Assembly (NCBI RefSeq): GCF_000420705.1
Contig: NZ_ATVL01000012.1
Location: 186,001 to 250,000, forward strand
Source of the DNA: Hymenobacter norwichensis DSM 15439
GTDB taxonomy: Bacteria; Bacteroidota; Bacteroidia; Cytophagales; Hymenobacteraceae
Direction of reading: 5' to 3'
DNA length: 64,000 nucleotides
Part shown: piece after piece, positions 9,680 through 18,089 of the stretch
How positions within the stretch are numbered: the stretch's first letter is position 1
Layout of the letters: every line of letters starts with the position of its first letter
Translations under genes and position numbers: made by a program
Notes under the pieces: generated by a model
The model's database searches: none
What the model was told of the DNA's origin: nothing
Seen by the model: the letters and a program-made list of their open reading frames with translations, nothing else

Positions 9680-10549
9680 ATGACTACTGTAATTGAGCGG
9701 GTACGACGCAATGCATTTCTTGGGGCCGGCTGCATGCTGGCCCTGAGTCTGGCGTCGTGCACCGAAACCAAAACCAAGAATATCCCGGCCCCGACGCCTA
9801 CGGCAACGGCGGTGAACGAGGAAGCGCGCGACTACGCCCAGTACACCAACCAAGTGTGGAGCGACGAATTCAACACCAGCACCCTCGACCTAACCAAATG
9901 GACCTGCGAGCTGGGAGCCGGCGGCTGGGGCAACAACGAGCTGCAAACCTATACCAGCTCCACCGACAACGTGCTGGTCGATGGCAGCAAACTGATAATC
10001 AGGGCGCGGCAGCAGGGAAGTAGCTACACCTCGGCCCGGCTGATTACCAAGGGCAAGCAGAGCTTCCAGTTCGGCCGGACGGATATTCGTGCCAAGGTGC
10101 CGAAAGGCAAAGGTGTGTGGCCCGCCATCTGGATGCTGGGCGCTGACATCGACCAGAACAACTGGCCGGTGTGCGGCGAAATCGACATCATGGAACTGCG
10201 TGGCAGCAAACCCCGCGAGATGCTTTCCACCATGCACTACGGCAGTAGCTCGGCTACGCACCAGTACAAAGGCACTACCAAGCAGCTAACCGCCGACCTA
10301 TCCGACGACTACCACTTGTTTTCGGTGGTGCGTAGCAAGAATCTGATGCGCTTTTTCCTGGACGGGCAGGAGTATTACCGCTTCACTAATACCGACGTCG
10401 GCAGCTATGCTTACCCGTTCAATAACCCGTTTTTCGTGATTCTGAACGTGGCTGTAGGCGGCAATTTCGACGGCAACCCCGACGGCACTGCCACCTTCCC
10501 CCAGCAGATGGAGGTGGACTACGTGCGGCACTACCAGTATCCACAATGA
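9680..10549 (+). CDS. GH16 endo-beta-glucanase, lipoprotein
   Basis: 289 aa. The lipobox LSLASC predicts lipidation at Cys27, so the enzyme is membrane-anchored, probably on the cell surface. The catalytic motif EIDIME has nucleophile E167, D169 and acid/base E172. The WGNNELQTYTS and AIWMLGADI segments are typical of laminarinase-like GH16 enzymes. It follows the PKD lipoprotein by 47 bases and ends the apparent SusC operon. Likely role: first cut of beta-1,3- or mixed-linkage glucan at the surface. The family is certain; linkage specificity is inferred. Confidence 0.93.
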   Translation: MTTVIERVRRNAFLGAGCMLALSLASCTETKTKNIPAPTPTATAVNEEARDYAQYTNQVWSDEFNTSTLDLTKWTCELGAGGWGNNELQTYTSSTDNVLVDGSKLIIRARQQGSSYTSARLITKGKQSFQFGRTDIRAKVPKGKGVWPAIWMLGADIDQNNWPVCGEIDIMELRGSKPREMLSTMHYGSSSATHQYKGTTKQLTADLSDDYHLFSVVRSKNLMRFFLDGQEYYRFTNTDVGSYAYPFNNPFFVILNVAVGGNFDGNPDGTATFPQQMEVDYVRHYQYPQ

Positions 10550-10876
10550 GTAACTGAGTAAATCGTTTCGAATGCCTAACTGCACTGTAAGAACGAGTTA
10601 CTCAATCACTCAGCTACTCGCTCACAAAGGCTATTCCGGCGGGGATTTTTTGGGAATTTGACCCGCCGGACTGGGCGGTGGCTGCACCCGGAGTAATGGA
10701 GGCCGGGTGCGGCTGCCCCCATTTGTTACCGCAACGTCCTGCGGGGTTGGCTGGGGCCTGTCTACTACTTAGTTGCATTGTTGCAGCGAAGCAGTAGGCA
10801 GGCCCCAGCCAACCCCGCAGGACGTTTATTTTGTTGAAGAACTACTCATAATGAGTAAGAGTTTGCACTTTACTAC
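10550..10876. other. Intergenic region between two GH16 genes with a large palindrome
   Basis: This 327-base spacer contains the long imperfect palindrome listed separately. It also has a small inverted repeat, GCACCCGG against CCGGGTGC, around 10684-10712. I found no ORF with coding features. Confidence 0.6.
10733..10826. repeat. 34-bp inverted repeat (palindromic element)
   Basis: Left arm 10733-10766 (starts AACGTCCTGCGGGGTTGG) and right arm 10793-10826 are reverse complements at 33 of 34 positions, with a 26-base spacer. No T run follows directly, and the arms are much longer than needed for a terminator. It could be a member of a dispersed palindromic repeat family or a two-way terminator after the GH16 gene. 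Confidence 0.75.
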
Positions 10877-11713
10877 ATGATTTCCACCTTTATATCTGGC
10901 TTCCTGCTGTTGAGTGATATTTTCGGTTCCACTCAACCAGTTTCTGCCCCACCTGCTAAACCGCGCTATACTTTTCGTAAGCTAGCTTGGAGCGACGAGT
11001 TCAACTACACTGGCCTGCCCGATTCCACTAAGTGGAAGTACGACGTAGGCGGCAACGGCTGGGGCAACAAAGAGCTACAGTACTACACCAAAGCCCGCCG
11101 CGAAAACGCCCGGGTAGAAAGCGGCAACCTAATAGTGGAAGCCCGCCGCGAAGCCCTGATGCCCGCCAACGAGTACACCTCCGCCCGCCTGCTGTCCAAG
11201 GGCAAAGGTGGCAGTATGACCTATGGCCGCTTCGAGGTGCGGGCTAAGATTCCAGGCGGGCGCGGCACTTGGCCTGCCATTTGGATGCTACCCGACCAGA
11301 ACCCCTACGGCAACCACAGCTGGCCCGACAACGGCGAAATCGACATCATGGAGCACGTCGGCTACGACCCGAACGTGATTCACGCCAGCACCCACTGCAA
11401 GGCCTACTATTTCCGCATCAACAACCAGAAAACCAGCGTCACCAAGCTACCCGACGCCACCACGGCCTTCCACACCTACGCCGTAGAATGGACGCCTGAA
11501 ACCATTACCGCCGAAATCGACGGGCAGCTCTACTTCGCCACCCGCAACGAGGGCACCGGCTGGGAAGCCTGGCCCTGGGACAAGCCGTTTCACCTGCTGC
11601 TTAATGTGGCCGTCGGCGGCGAGTGGGGCGGCCAGAAGGGCATCGACGCCGACGCCTTCCCCCAGCAGATGCTAGTGGATTACGTGCGGTTTTACCAGAT
11701 GAAGAAGGAATAG
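10877..11713 (+). CDS. Secreted GH16 endo-beta-glucanase
   Basis: 278 aa. A signal peptide ends near residue 22-28, and there is no lipobox or sorting domain, so a soluble periplasmic or secreted enzyme is expected. The GH16 motif EIDIME has E154, D156 and E159, within NGEIDIMEHVGYDPNVIHAS. The WSDEFNYTG opening and WGNKELQYYT segment match laminarinase-like GH16. It is a paralogue of the preceding lipoprotein but separated from it by a palindromic spacer, so it may have its own promoter. It would cut shorter glucans released by the anchored enzyme. Confidence 0.93.
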   Translation: MISTFISGFLLLSDIFGSTQPVSAPPAKPRYTFRKLAWSDEFNYTGLPDSTKWKYDVGGNGWGNKELQYYTKARRENARVESGNLIVEARREALMPANEYTSARLLSKGKGGSMTYGRFEVRAKIPGGRGTWPAIWMLPDQNPYGNHSWPDNGEIDIMEHVGYDPNVIHASTHCKAYYFRINNQKTSVTKLPDATTAFHTYAVEWTPETITAEIDGQLYFATRNEGTGWEAWPWDKPFHLLLNVAVGGEWGGQKGIDADAFPQQMLVDYVRFYQMKKE

Positions 11714-11719
11714 AAAGTA

Positions 11720-12232
11720 TTATTTTGTCACTTCTACGTTGAGCAATTTGCTCAACGAGGCAGCAGATCGTATTGCTTCTTCCTGATCAAGGTAAGCTGC
11801 AATAATTCCTATCGGTTTACCGACAACACTCAGAAGAACCTGCCATTTTCTTTCTGTTGCCTTCGACCCAAGCTCTACCGGTACACCATCGGTTAGAGAA
11901 AGGTAGTGTGAGTGACTGTAAGGCTTGACTACAATATGGCTTATTGCAGGTAGCGGTTGCCATTTTCCGAAGCGTAGCCCCGCTATCCAGAGATAGGAAC
12001 GGTAGCGTTGATGGCTAGTATCTAAAGAGAACCTTTGCTGATAAGTGCAAACGGCAATTATCAGCGCCAATCCCACCGCACTTGCTACCCACATGGCAGC
12101 AATAATATCTAGACCTGCGTATGCAGCCAGAGAGAAGGCAGGTAAGAAAACGGCTAAGGCTGCTGCAAAACCTTTATGTACATGTTCTAGCAAGAATTGT
12201 CTTCGCAGAACACCGTCGTAATGGGTTGTCAT
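11720..12232 (-). CDS. Two-helix membrane protein of unknown function
   Basis: 170 aa; I do not recognise a named family. Two hydrophobic helices at about residues 22-62 form a hairpin, followed by a soluble beta-rich domain of about 100 aa (RFSLDTSHQRYRSYLWIAGLRF onward). That layout resembles small membrane proteins with a PH-like domain, but this is only a shape comparison. It ends 6 bases from the convergent GH16 gene and lies downstream of the phosphosugar mutase on the same strand, separated by a terminator-like hairpin. Confidence 0.65.
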   Translation of the reverse strand: MTTHYDGVLRRQFLLEHVHKGFAAALAVFLPAFSLAAYAGLDIIAAMWVASAVGLALIIAVCTYQQRFSLDTSHQRYRSYLWIAGLRFGKWQPLPAISHIVVKPYSHSHYLSLTDGVPVELGSKATERKWQVLLSVVGKPIGIIAAYLDQEEAIRSAASLSKLLNVEVTK

Positions 12233-12244
12233 ACTCTAAAATGA

Positions 12245-12275
12245 AATAGCCTAGCAGTGTTCCTGCTAGGCTATT
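12245..12275 (-). terminator. Terminator hairpin after the phosphosugar mutase gene
   Basis: Perfect 13-bp arms AATAGCCTAGCAG (12245-12257) and CTGCTAGGCTATT (12263-12275) with a 5-base loop. It lies between the mutase stop codon and the start of the next minus-strand gene. Confidence 0.75.
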
Positions 12276-12296
12276 ATTTGTCTGCTGCAATAGCTT

Positions 12297-14033
12297 CTAT
12301 TTCAACTGCATATCCTCGATGATGGCTTCAATCTTTTCGTTGAGCTGCTTTTCCACTAAGGCAAAATCAACGTGCGACTTGAGCGGGGCTTTTACGCTGA
12401 AGTAGAACTTGATTTTTGGCTCGGTGCCGGAGGGGCGGGCCGATATTTTGCTGCCGTCGGCGGTGATGAACTGGAGCACGTTGCTGGATTCCAGGCCGGT
12501 GGGCGTTTGCTGGCCAGTACGTAGGTCGTGGAGCAAGCCGGTTTTGTAGTCACGCAGTTCCACCACTTCCGAGCCGGCAATGGTAGCGGGCGGGTTGGCG
12601 CGCAGGCCGGCCATCATTTCCTGAATTTCCTCGGCGCCGCGTTGGCCTTTCTTGGTGAGCGAAATCAGATGCTCGCGGTACAGGCCGTAGGTGGCGTACA
12701 TCTGGGTCATTTCCTCGTAAAGCGTACGGCCGTTGTCCTTGGCTACGGCGGCCATTTCAGCAATCATGGCGCAGGCTGATATGGCGTCTTTGTCGCGCAC
12801 GAAGTCACCGATCATGAAGCCGTAGCTTTCCTCGCCGCCGCCGATGTAGGTGGCTTTGCCTTCCAGTTCTCGAATCAGGCCGGCAATGTACTTGAAGCCG
12901 GTGAGCGTCTGGTAGCTCTTCACGCCGTACGAATCGGCAATGTCGCCCAGCATTTCGCTGGTTACGATGGTGTAGACGATGAAGTCTTTGTCGGTCATCT
13001 GGCCGGCTTGCTTGCGCGCCGACAGCAGATAATAGGTCAGCAACGCGGCGGTCTGGTTGCCGTTCACCAGCACCCATTCGCCCAGCGTGTTCTTCACCGC
13101 CATACCCACCCGGTCGGCGTCGGGGTCGGTGGCCAATACGATGTCGGCATCCAGCTCCTTGGCTTGGTCGAGAGCCATTTGCATGGCTACTTTCTCCTCC
13201 GGGTTCGGCGACAGCACCGTGGGGAAGTTACCATCCGGCGTGGCCTGGCCTTCGACAACGTGCACGTTGTCGAAGCCGAGTTGCGCCAGTGCTTTGGGTA
13301 CCAGCGTGATGCCGGTGCCGTGCAGCGGCGTGTACACGATTTTCAAGTCGTGCTGACGCTGGATGGCGGCGGGGTTGATGCTCAGGGCCTTCACTTTGGC
13401 AAGGTAGGCCTCGTCCAGCTCTGCCCCTATGATGTGCACTTTCGACTCGTCGGCCTGGAACTTCACTTCATCCACGGAGTGAATGGCTTCTACCTCCTTG
13501 ATGATGTTTTTGTCGTGGGGCGCTACCACTTGCGCGCCGTCGTTCCAGTACACCTTGAAGCCGTTGTACTCCTTGGGGTTGTGGGAGGCCGTAACCACGC
13601 AGCCGCTCTGGCAGCCTAGCTGGCGGATGGTAAACGACAGCTCCGGCGTGGGCCGCAGCGCCTCAAACAGATACACGGTAATGCCGTTGGCCGAGAAAAT
13701 GTCGGCGGCAATACGGGCGAATTCCTTGCTGTTGTTGCGCGAATCGTGGGCAATAGCCACCTTGATTTCCTGACCGGCAAACTGCTGCAACAGGTAGTTG
13801 CTGAGGCCCTGGGTAGCCATGCCCAGCGTGTAGCGGTTCATGCGGTTGGAGCCGGCACCCATCACGCCGCGCAGCCCGCCCGTCCCGAACTCCAGGTCGC
13901 GGTAGAAGGCATCGGACAACGCATCTTCCTGATTTTGGGCCTGTAGTTCCCGGATTTCGGCTTGGGTAGCGGCATCGTAGTTGCCGGTGAGCCAGGTGTT
14001 TATTTTCTGCTGAACTGCGTCGGTAAGGGCCAT
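12297..14033 (-). CDS. Phosphoglucomutase/phosphomannomutase (alpha-D-phosphohexomutase family)
   Basis: 578 aa, the usual length for the PgcA-like branch. Visible motifs: the phosphoserine loop VVTASHNPKEYNG (catalytic Ser150), the metal-binding loop DPDADRVGMA, the sugar-binding loop GGGEESYGFM and the phosphate-binding C-terminal RPSGTEPKIKFYF. It interconverts hexose 1- and 6-phosphates in the cytoplasm, linking glucose from glucan breakdown to glycolysis and cell-wall sugar synthesis. Whether glucose or mannose phosphate is preferred cannot be decided from sequence. Confidence 0.93.
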   Translation of the reverse strand: MALTDAVQQKINTWLTGNYDAATQAEIRELQAQNQEDALSDAFYRDLEFGTGGLRGVMGAGSNRMNRYTLGMATQGLSNYLLQQFAGQEIKVAIAHDSRNNSKEFARIAADIFSANGITVYLFEALRPTPELSFTIRQLGCQSGCVVTASHNPKEYNGFKVYWNDGAQVVAPHDKNIIKEVEAIHSVDEVKFQADESKVHIIGAELDEAYLAKVKALSINPAAIQRQHDLKIVYTPLHGTGITLVPKALAQLGFDNVHVVEGQATPDGNFPTVLSPNPEEKVAMQMALDQAKELDADIVLATDPDADRVGMAVKNTLGEWVLVNGNQTAALLTYYLLSARKQAGQMTDKDFIVYTIVTSEMLGDIADSYGVKSYQTLTGFKYIAGLIRELEGKATYIGGGEESYGFMIGDFVRDKDAISACAMIAEMAAVAKDNGRTLYEEMTQMYATYGLYREHLISLTKKGQRGAEEIQEMMAGLRANPPATIAGSEVVELRDYKTGLLHDLRTGQQTPTGLESSNVLQFITADGSKISARPSGTEPKIKFYFSVKAPLKSHVDFALVEKQLNEKIEAIIEDMQLK

Positions 14034-14157
14034 GAGGGGGGAGTTGAAAGAATAGAGAGCAAGTGTGGCGGTAAAGAAAGAGGATTTACGTTAAAATCGG
14101 GCAGCCGGCGGCCGACCGATTTGGCGTTTGCAGTTACTCCGGTTCACAGCCAGAGGT

Positions 14158-15399
14158 TTATTGATTGACGATTTTTCTGGAAAAAGTGCCCGCGCTGGAC
14201 TTAATGCGCAGCACGTACGAGCCCGCCGGGTACGGCACCAGATTGATGGTTTGGGCCATCTGCGTGGGCTGAATGGCCGTGGAAAGCAGCGTTTGGCCCT
14301 GCATGTTCTGCAAGCTCACTTCCACGGAGCCCGTAACCCCCGCCGCACGCTGCACGGTCACGCTCTGCCGAGCCGGGTTCGGGAACACCTGCGCACTTTC
14401 CAGTGGCGCGCTAGTTGCGGTAGCCATTGGGGTGGCTAGCCACGGGCTGGTATTCAACTCGTAGAGCCGCTGCGGAATGGTGATGATGTTGGTAATCCGC
14501 TCGTTGGAGAGATAGAGCCGGTACCGGTCGATGAACGTCACGCCCTCGGCCTGCCCGATTTGGATGGCGTTGGGCAACTCAATGCGGCGCTTGTTGCCGG
14601 CAAAGAACTTGGTGCCCGTGAAGTCGGAGAGTAGCCACAGGAAGGTGGAGCCGTTGCTGTTGTTATAGCCCAGCAGGCAGGCCTCGGTGCCGGTGGGGTT
14701 GACACTAGCAGCCGTAATCAGGCCGTTTACGTTGAATCTGGCCTTCAGGCGGGCGACGTGCGTGCCGGGCGTGGCGGGCACCGTGTAATACTTGGTCTGG
14801 CGGTCTGCCCAGTTTTTGGTGAACAGGTGCAGGGAGTCGTTGGCGTAGAACAGCGCCTCGCAGTCGAAGTTGTGGTTGTTGGTGCCGGGCGTAAAGGTGG
14901 TCTGGTCGGGGTAGCTGAACTGGATGGCCTGGGCGTCCACGGTGTCCAGCGCGGCCGAGTTGATGTCGGCTTTGCGCACCCGCAGAATCCGCAGGTCGGT
15001 CCGGTCGCCGTTGTTGTTGCCAAAGTCGCCGATGTAGAGGTACTGCGCGTCGGCGGCCAGGTCTTCCCAGTCCACATTGGGAAAGTTGCCGATGCGCACG
15101 CGCTGGGTGATGTTGCCGGTGGCGGGGTCGAGCTTGTAGAGCAGGGGGGAGTTGCCGCTGTCGTTGAGCGTCCAGAGCTGCTGACTGGTGTATTGCAGCG
15201 CCGAGGTTTCGGCAATATCAGCGGGCAGCGTGGCCCTGGTAGTGAGCGTGGTAGCGGTGGTAGCGTACTGGCACGAGCCGTCGTTGACGGTGGCGGCGGG
15301 GCTGTAGTTGGTCGCCCGCGTATCGGGGCAGCCGGTGGTTTGAGCGCGGGCCTGGAAGGCAGTCAGCAGAACTAGAAGTAGCGTAAATTTTTGAAGCAT
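14158..15399 (-). CDS. T9SS type A sorting domain protein with beta-propeller-like body
   Basis: About 413 aa. I chose ATG 15399 (MLQKFTLLLVLLTAFQARAQ) because it directly begins the signal peptide; an in-frame ATG at 15435 adds 12 unlikely residues. After cleavage comes a short cysteine-containing motif (GCPDTRATNYSPAATVNDG) often seen at the start of Bacteroidota secreted proteins. A body of about 290 aa with repeated WTLNDSGNSPLLYKLD and YIGDFGNNNGDRTDL segments suggests a propeller. The last 75 or so residues are a T9SS type A domain (VFPNPARQSVTV to RKIVNQ). It is probably exported and surface-attached; activity unknown. Confidence 0.83.
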   Translation of the reverse strand: MLQKFTLLLVLLTAFQARAQTTGCPDTRATNYSPAATVNDGSCQYATTATTLTTRATLPADIAETSALQYTSQQLWTLNDSGNSPLLYKLDPATGNITQRVRIGNFPNVDWEDLAADAQYLYIGDFGNNNGDRTDLRILRVRKADINSAALDTVDAQAIQFSYPDQTTFTPGTNNHNFDCEALFYANDSLHLFTKNWADRQTKYYTVPATPGTHVARLKARFNVNGLITAASVNPTGTEACLLGYNNSNGSTFLWLLSDFTGTKFFAGNKRRIELPNAIQIGQAEGVTFIDRYRLYLSNERITNIITIPQRLYELNTSPWLATPMATATSAPLESAQVFPNPARQSVTVQRAAGVTGSVEVSLQNMQGQTLLSTAIQPTQMAQTINLVPYPAGSYVLRIKSSAGTFSRKIVNQ

Positions 15400-15879
15400 A
15401 AGCAATAGCCGTTTTGTAGCCGTAAAGAACGCCACAGTACGGGCCGCTTCCGAGATACTTGGACGAAATATTTTAGATATGGAATATCTAAGCTGGGACT
15501 ATACAGCTAGAGTCTGTAGATAGTAACTGAAAACGGGTGCTTAAGAAGTAATGTAGACCGTCATGCTGAGCTTGTCGAAGTATCTCTACCGCTCCGTTGC
15601 AATGCTGAATGCCTTACCTCAGTAGAGATGCTTCGACAGGCTCAGCATGATAATTAATAAACACACTTTTATTTAAATATAAAATGGTTTGGTAATTAGT
15701 AAAAGGCTAAGTGGTGTTTTACTAATTGAACGCACTTTCGCCTCGATAGTATTTGTAACGTTGAGGCATTGGCGTTGTGGTAGAAATAAAATTATGTCAG
15801 CTGAATATATCACAAAAAGCTAAATAGCAGCACAAATGTTGAGCCTATGCTGGTCAGCCGCCATAATGCCAATGCAATG
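15400..15879. other. Intergenic region with REP-like palindrome and attC-like palindrome
   Basis: This 480-base spacer turns AT-rich from about 15480. It contains the palindrome at 15561-15650 and most of the attC-like structure at 15756-15882, both listed separately. No ORF with coding features was seen. Confidence 0.6.
15561..15650. repeat. 29-bp inverted repeat, candidate dispersed palindromic element
   Basis: Left arm 15561-15589 (TCATGCTGAGCTTGTCGAAG onward) pairs with right arm 15622-15650 at 27 of 29 positions, with a 32-base spacer. The TCATGCTGAG core resembles the TCATCCTGAA core of the palindrome at 19527-19616. From memory, such sequences recur between genes in Hymenobacter-like genomes, but I cannot run that search here. 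Confidence 0.75.
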
Positions 15880-15882
15880 TTA
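15756..15882 (-). repeat. attC-like imperfect palindrome at the 3' end of the DUF6000 gene
   Basis: On the plus strand, TAACGTTGAGGCATTGGC (from 15756, running to 15780) matches the reverse complement of CCATAATGCCAATGCAATGT (from 15861, running to 15882). Of 22 aligned positions 19 are identical, the 3 differences are all G/A, and there is one 3-base bulge. Total length is 127 bases with an 80-base centre, within the size range of integron attC sites. The stop codon TAA of the DUF6000 gene lies inside the GCTAAC box, as in many gene cassettes. The core boxes do not fully match the attC consensus, so the name is a hypothesis. Confidence 0.45.
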
Positions 15883-16632
15883 GCTGCTGTATTGATTAAG
15901 ATTTTTGAGTATAGTTATTTGTTCGGCAACATAATCTATTGAAAGGTTTTCAACCCTGTCGTTGTCGATAGATGATAGTGATTGTAGATAATCTTCAGCG
16001 ACACCTTTCCCTTCTTGTTGTTCTAAAAGCTTCGCAAGTGCCAAAGCTTGTTGATTTTCAAGTGGTTTTCTGTCTTGTTCTAAACGTCTCCAATTTTCAA
16101 AGTGTCTTTTACAGTTTTCAGTCTTGTCTATTGAGTCCAAATAAAGCAAGGATTCCATTACAGACTTTTGGTCAAAATATAAACTCGGCGTTGTAAGATA
16201 ATAGTCAAGATACTGATTTAGAAAGCCAACACTTTTATCCGTTTTAAAAAAGGTAAGTGTCAGAGCGTAAATGTGTCCAACACAGCAGAATTCACTTTTT
16301 AGAAGATGATTGCCGATGATGTCAATAAGTTCTTGGTAGCCCTTCACTGCTGCGAAATAAGCACCTACTAATCTTGTTCGCCAATTGAAGTCACCCAAGA
16401 GGGAAATACATACGTCGGTCGTTATTTCGTTTTTGATTTCTTTAATTTTATCAATCCATCTGGTGTTATCATAAGAAGCAATTTCCATATAAAATGGAAC
16501 TGCCCACTTCTTTATGAAGTCAGCGGATAATTCACTTTCATTTTTATGAGTCGGCAAATCTGCAAAGAGTGATTTGTGTCTAACCGTTGCACCAGCAGAA
16601 TGAAATTTCGCCATTTCGTTTAAGTCGTCCAT
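15880..16632 (-). CDS. DUF6000-family protein
   Basis: 250 aa. The centre (GDFNWRTRLVGAYFAAVKGY, HLLKSEFCCVGHIYALTLTF, FLNQYLDYYLTTPSLYFDQK) matches what I recall of the DUF6000 family, a bacterial family of unknown function. The protein appears mostly helical and cytoplasmic, with no signal peptide or membrane helix. Base composition is plainly more AT-rich than the neighbouring genes and codon choice differs, consistent with recent transfer. It stands alone between palindromic sequences: its stop codon is inside one attC-like box, and a GTTAGCT sequence precedes the start by 8 bases. Function unknown. Confidence 0.75.
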   Translation of the reverse strand: MDDLNEMAKFHSAGATVRHKSLFADLPTHKNESELSADFIKKWAVPFYMEIASYDNTRWIDKIKEIKNEITTDVCISLLGDFNWRTRLVGAYFAAVKGYQELIDIIGNHLLKSEFCCVGHIYALTLTFFKTDKSVGFLNQYLDYYLTTPSLYFDQKSVMESLLYLDSIDKTENCKRHFENWRRLEQDRKPLENQQALALAKLLEQQEGKGVAEDYLQSLSSIDNDRVENLSIDYVAEQITILKNLNQYSS

Positions 16633-16640
16633 AATATATC

Positions 16641-16758
16641 AGCTAACATTCTTATTGCCGAAACTGGCGTGTCTCTCAAACTTCGGTTATATCTGCTTAG
16701 CCCGCAAATGTGTCTCGGTTATATATCTATTGGTGGCATTATAACCGAAACAGCCACT
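16641..16758. repeat. Inverted and direct repeats upstream of the DUF6000 gene
   Basis: AGCTAAC at 16641-16647 mirrors the box at the other end of the gene (both ends read AGCTAACATT outward or inward). Beyond it lie CCGAA/TTCGG pairs and repeated TCGGTTATAT/TATAACCGA sequences, which can fold into nested stems. This could be the preceding recombination site of a cassette, but pairing is weaker than at the 3' side. Confidence 0.35.
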
Positions 16759-16762
16759 ACAG

Positions 16763-16801
16763 CACAACGCCCGCTTCATCTTTAGAGAAGCGGGCGTTGT
16801 G
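16763..16801 (-). terminator. Terminator hairpin after hppD
   Basis: Perfect 15-bp arms CACAACGCCCGCTTC (16763-16777) and its complement (16787-16801) with a 9-base loop, located 22 bases past the hppD stop codon. No strong T run follows, so the strength is uncertain. Confidence 0.65.
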
Positions 16802-16823
16802 TACATGCTGGATTGGTTAGCGG

Positions 16824-17957
16824 CTACAGATTCCCGCGCAGCCCCTGTTCCCGCTCAATGGCTTCGAACAAGGCCTTAAAGTTGCCTTTGCCGAAGCTCT
16901 TGGCGCCTTTGCGCTGGATGATTTCGAAGAACACGGTGGGCCGGTCTTCCACCGGCTTGGTGAAAATCTGGAGCAGGTAGCCTTCCTCGTCGCGGTCCAC
17001 CAGTAGGTTCAGGTCGCGGATGCTGTCTAGGTCCTCATCGATGTGGCCGACGCGCTCCAGCAAGTCGTCGTAGTAGGAGGCAGGCACCGTCAGGAACTCC
17101 ACGCCGCGGCGGCGCAACTCGGTTACGGTCGTGCGGATGTCGTGGGTGATGAGGGCCATGTGCTGTACGCCCGGCGAGTGGTAGTAGTCGAGGTACTCCT
17201 CAATCTGGCTTTTCTTCTTGCCTTCGGCGGGCTCGTTGATGGGGAACTTCACAAAGCCGTTGCCGTTGCTCACCACCTTGCTCATCAGGGCCGAATACTC
17301 GGTGCTGATGTCCTCATCGTCGAAGGTGATGAGCAGCTTGAAGCCCATGACGTCCTCGTAGAACTTCACCCACTGGTTCATTTCGCCCCCGCCCACGTTG
17401 CCTACGCAGTGGTCAACCACTTCCAGGCCCACCGGCGCGCCTTGCGGTACCTTGCTGGTGCGAGCCACGAAACCGGGCAGGAACGGGCCGCGGTAGTTGC
17501 TGCGCTCCACGAAGGTGTGGATGGTTTCGCCGTAGGTGTAGATGCCAGCCAGCGTCACGGAGCCGTTTTCGTCTTCCATCGTGTAAGGCTCGAAAGCCAC
17601 TTTGGCGCCGCGGCTGGTGGTTTCCTCAAACGATTTGCGGGCATCGTCCACCCACAGGGCCATCACCTTCACGCCGTCGCCGTGCTGGGCCACATGCCGC
17701 GTGATGTCGGAGTCGGGCAGGAGGGAAGTGGTGAGCACAAAGCGGATTTTGTTTTGCTGCAACACGTAGCTGGCTCGGTCGCGCACGCCGGTTTCGGGGC
17801 CAGCGTAGGCCACCAGCTCGAAGCCGAAAGCCGCTTGGTAGAAGTAAGCCGACTGCTTGGCATTGCCGACGTAAAACTCCAGGTAATCGGTGCCGTTGAG
17901 CGGCAGGAAGTCCTGGGCGGGTTGGGCCAGTACTTCTGGCGAGGTCATGGTTTGCAT
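16824..17957 (-). CDS. hppD: 4-hydroxyphenylpyruvate dioxygenase
   Basis: 377 aa, normal for the enzyme. Two vicinal-oxygen-chelate domains are visible. The iron ligands fall in the expected places: His183 in VDHCVGNV, His266 in GVQHMALITHD and Glu345 in FFEIIQRKG. The C-terminal GAKSFGKGNFKALFEAIE is diagnostic. It turns 4-hydroxyphenylpyruvate into homogentisate in tyrosine breakdown, using Fe(II) and oxygen. No homogentisate dioxygenase gene is adjacent in this window, so the rest of the pathway must be elsewhere. It ends in its own hairpin and appears to be transcribed alone. Confidence 0.97.
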   Translation of the reverse strand: MQTMTSPEVLAQPAQDFLPLNGTDYLEFYVGNAKQSAYFYQAAFGFELVAYAGPETGVRDRASYVLQQNKIRFVLTTSLLPDSDITRHVAQHGDGVKVMALWVDDARKSFEETTSRGAKVAFEPYTMEDENGSVTLAGIYTYGETIHTFVERSNYRGPFLPGFVARTSKVPQGAPVGLEVVDHCVGNVGGGEMNQWVKFYEDVMGFKLLITFDDEDISTEYSALMSKVVSNGNGFVKFPINEPAEGKKKSQIEEYLDYYHSPGVQHMALITHDIRTTVTELRRRGVEFLTVPASYYDDLLERVGHIDEDLDSIRDLNLLVDRDEEGYLLQIFTKPVEDRPTVFFEIIQRKGAKSFGKGNFKALFEAIEREQGLRGNL

Positions 17958-18089
17958 GGGAGGATGGGTGAGGGTGGGACTGGTGGAAACGTGGGTAAAA
18001 ATAAGGTTTATTGTGGATTGATGTAGGAAGTTAGGAGCTAGTTCCCCTCAGATGAGGAGGGGAGCTAATATTCTAGATCAGCTCCTAAC

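Noticed and set aside
17043..18026. Long plus-strand frame opposite hppD (327 codons)
   Set aside because: It is the complement of a firmly identified enzyme. Frames of this kind arise from GC-rich codon bias, and its translation is rich in His/Val/Gly with no family features.
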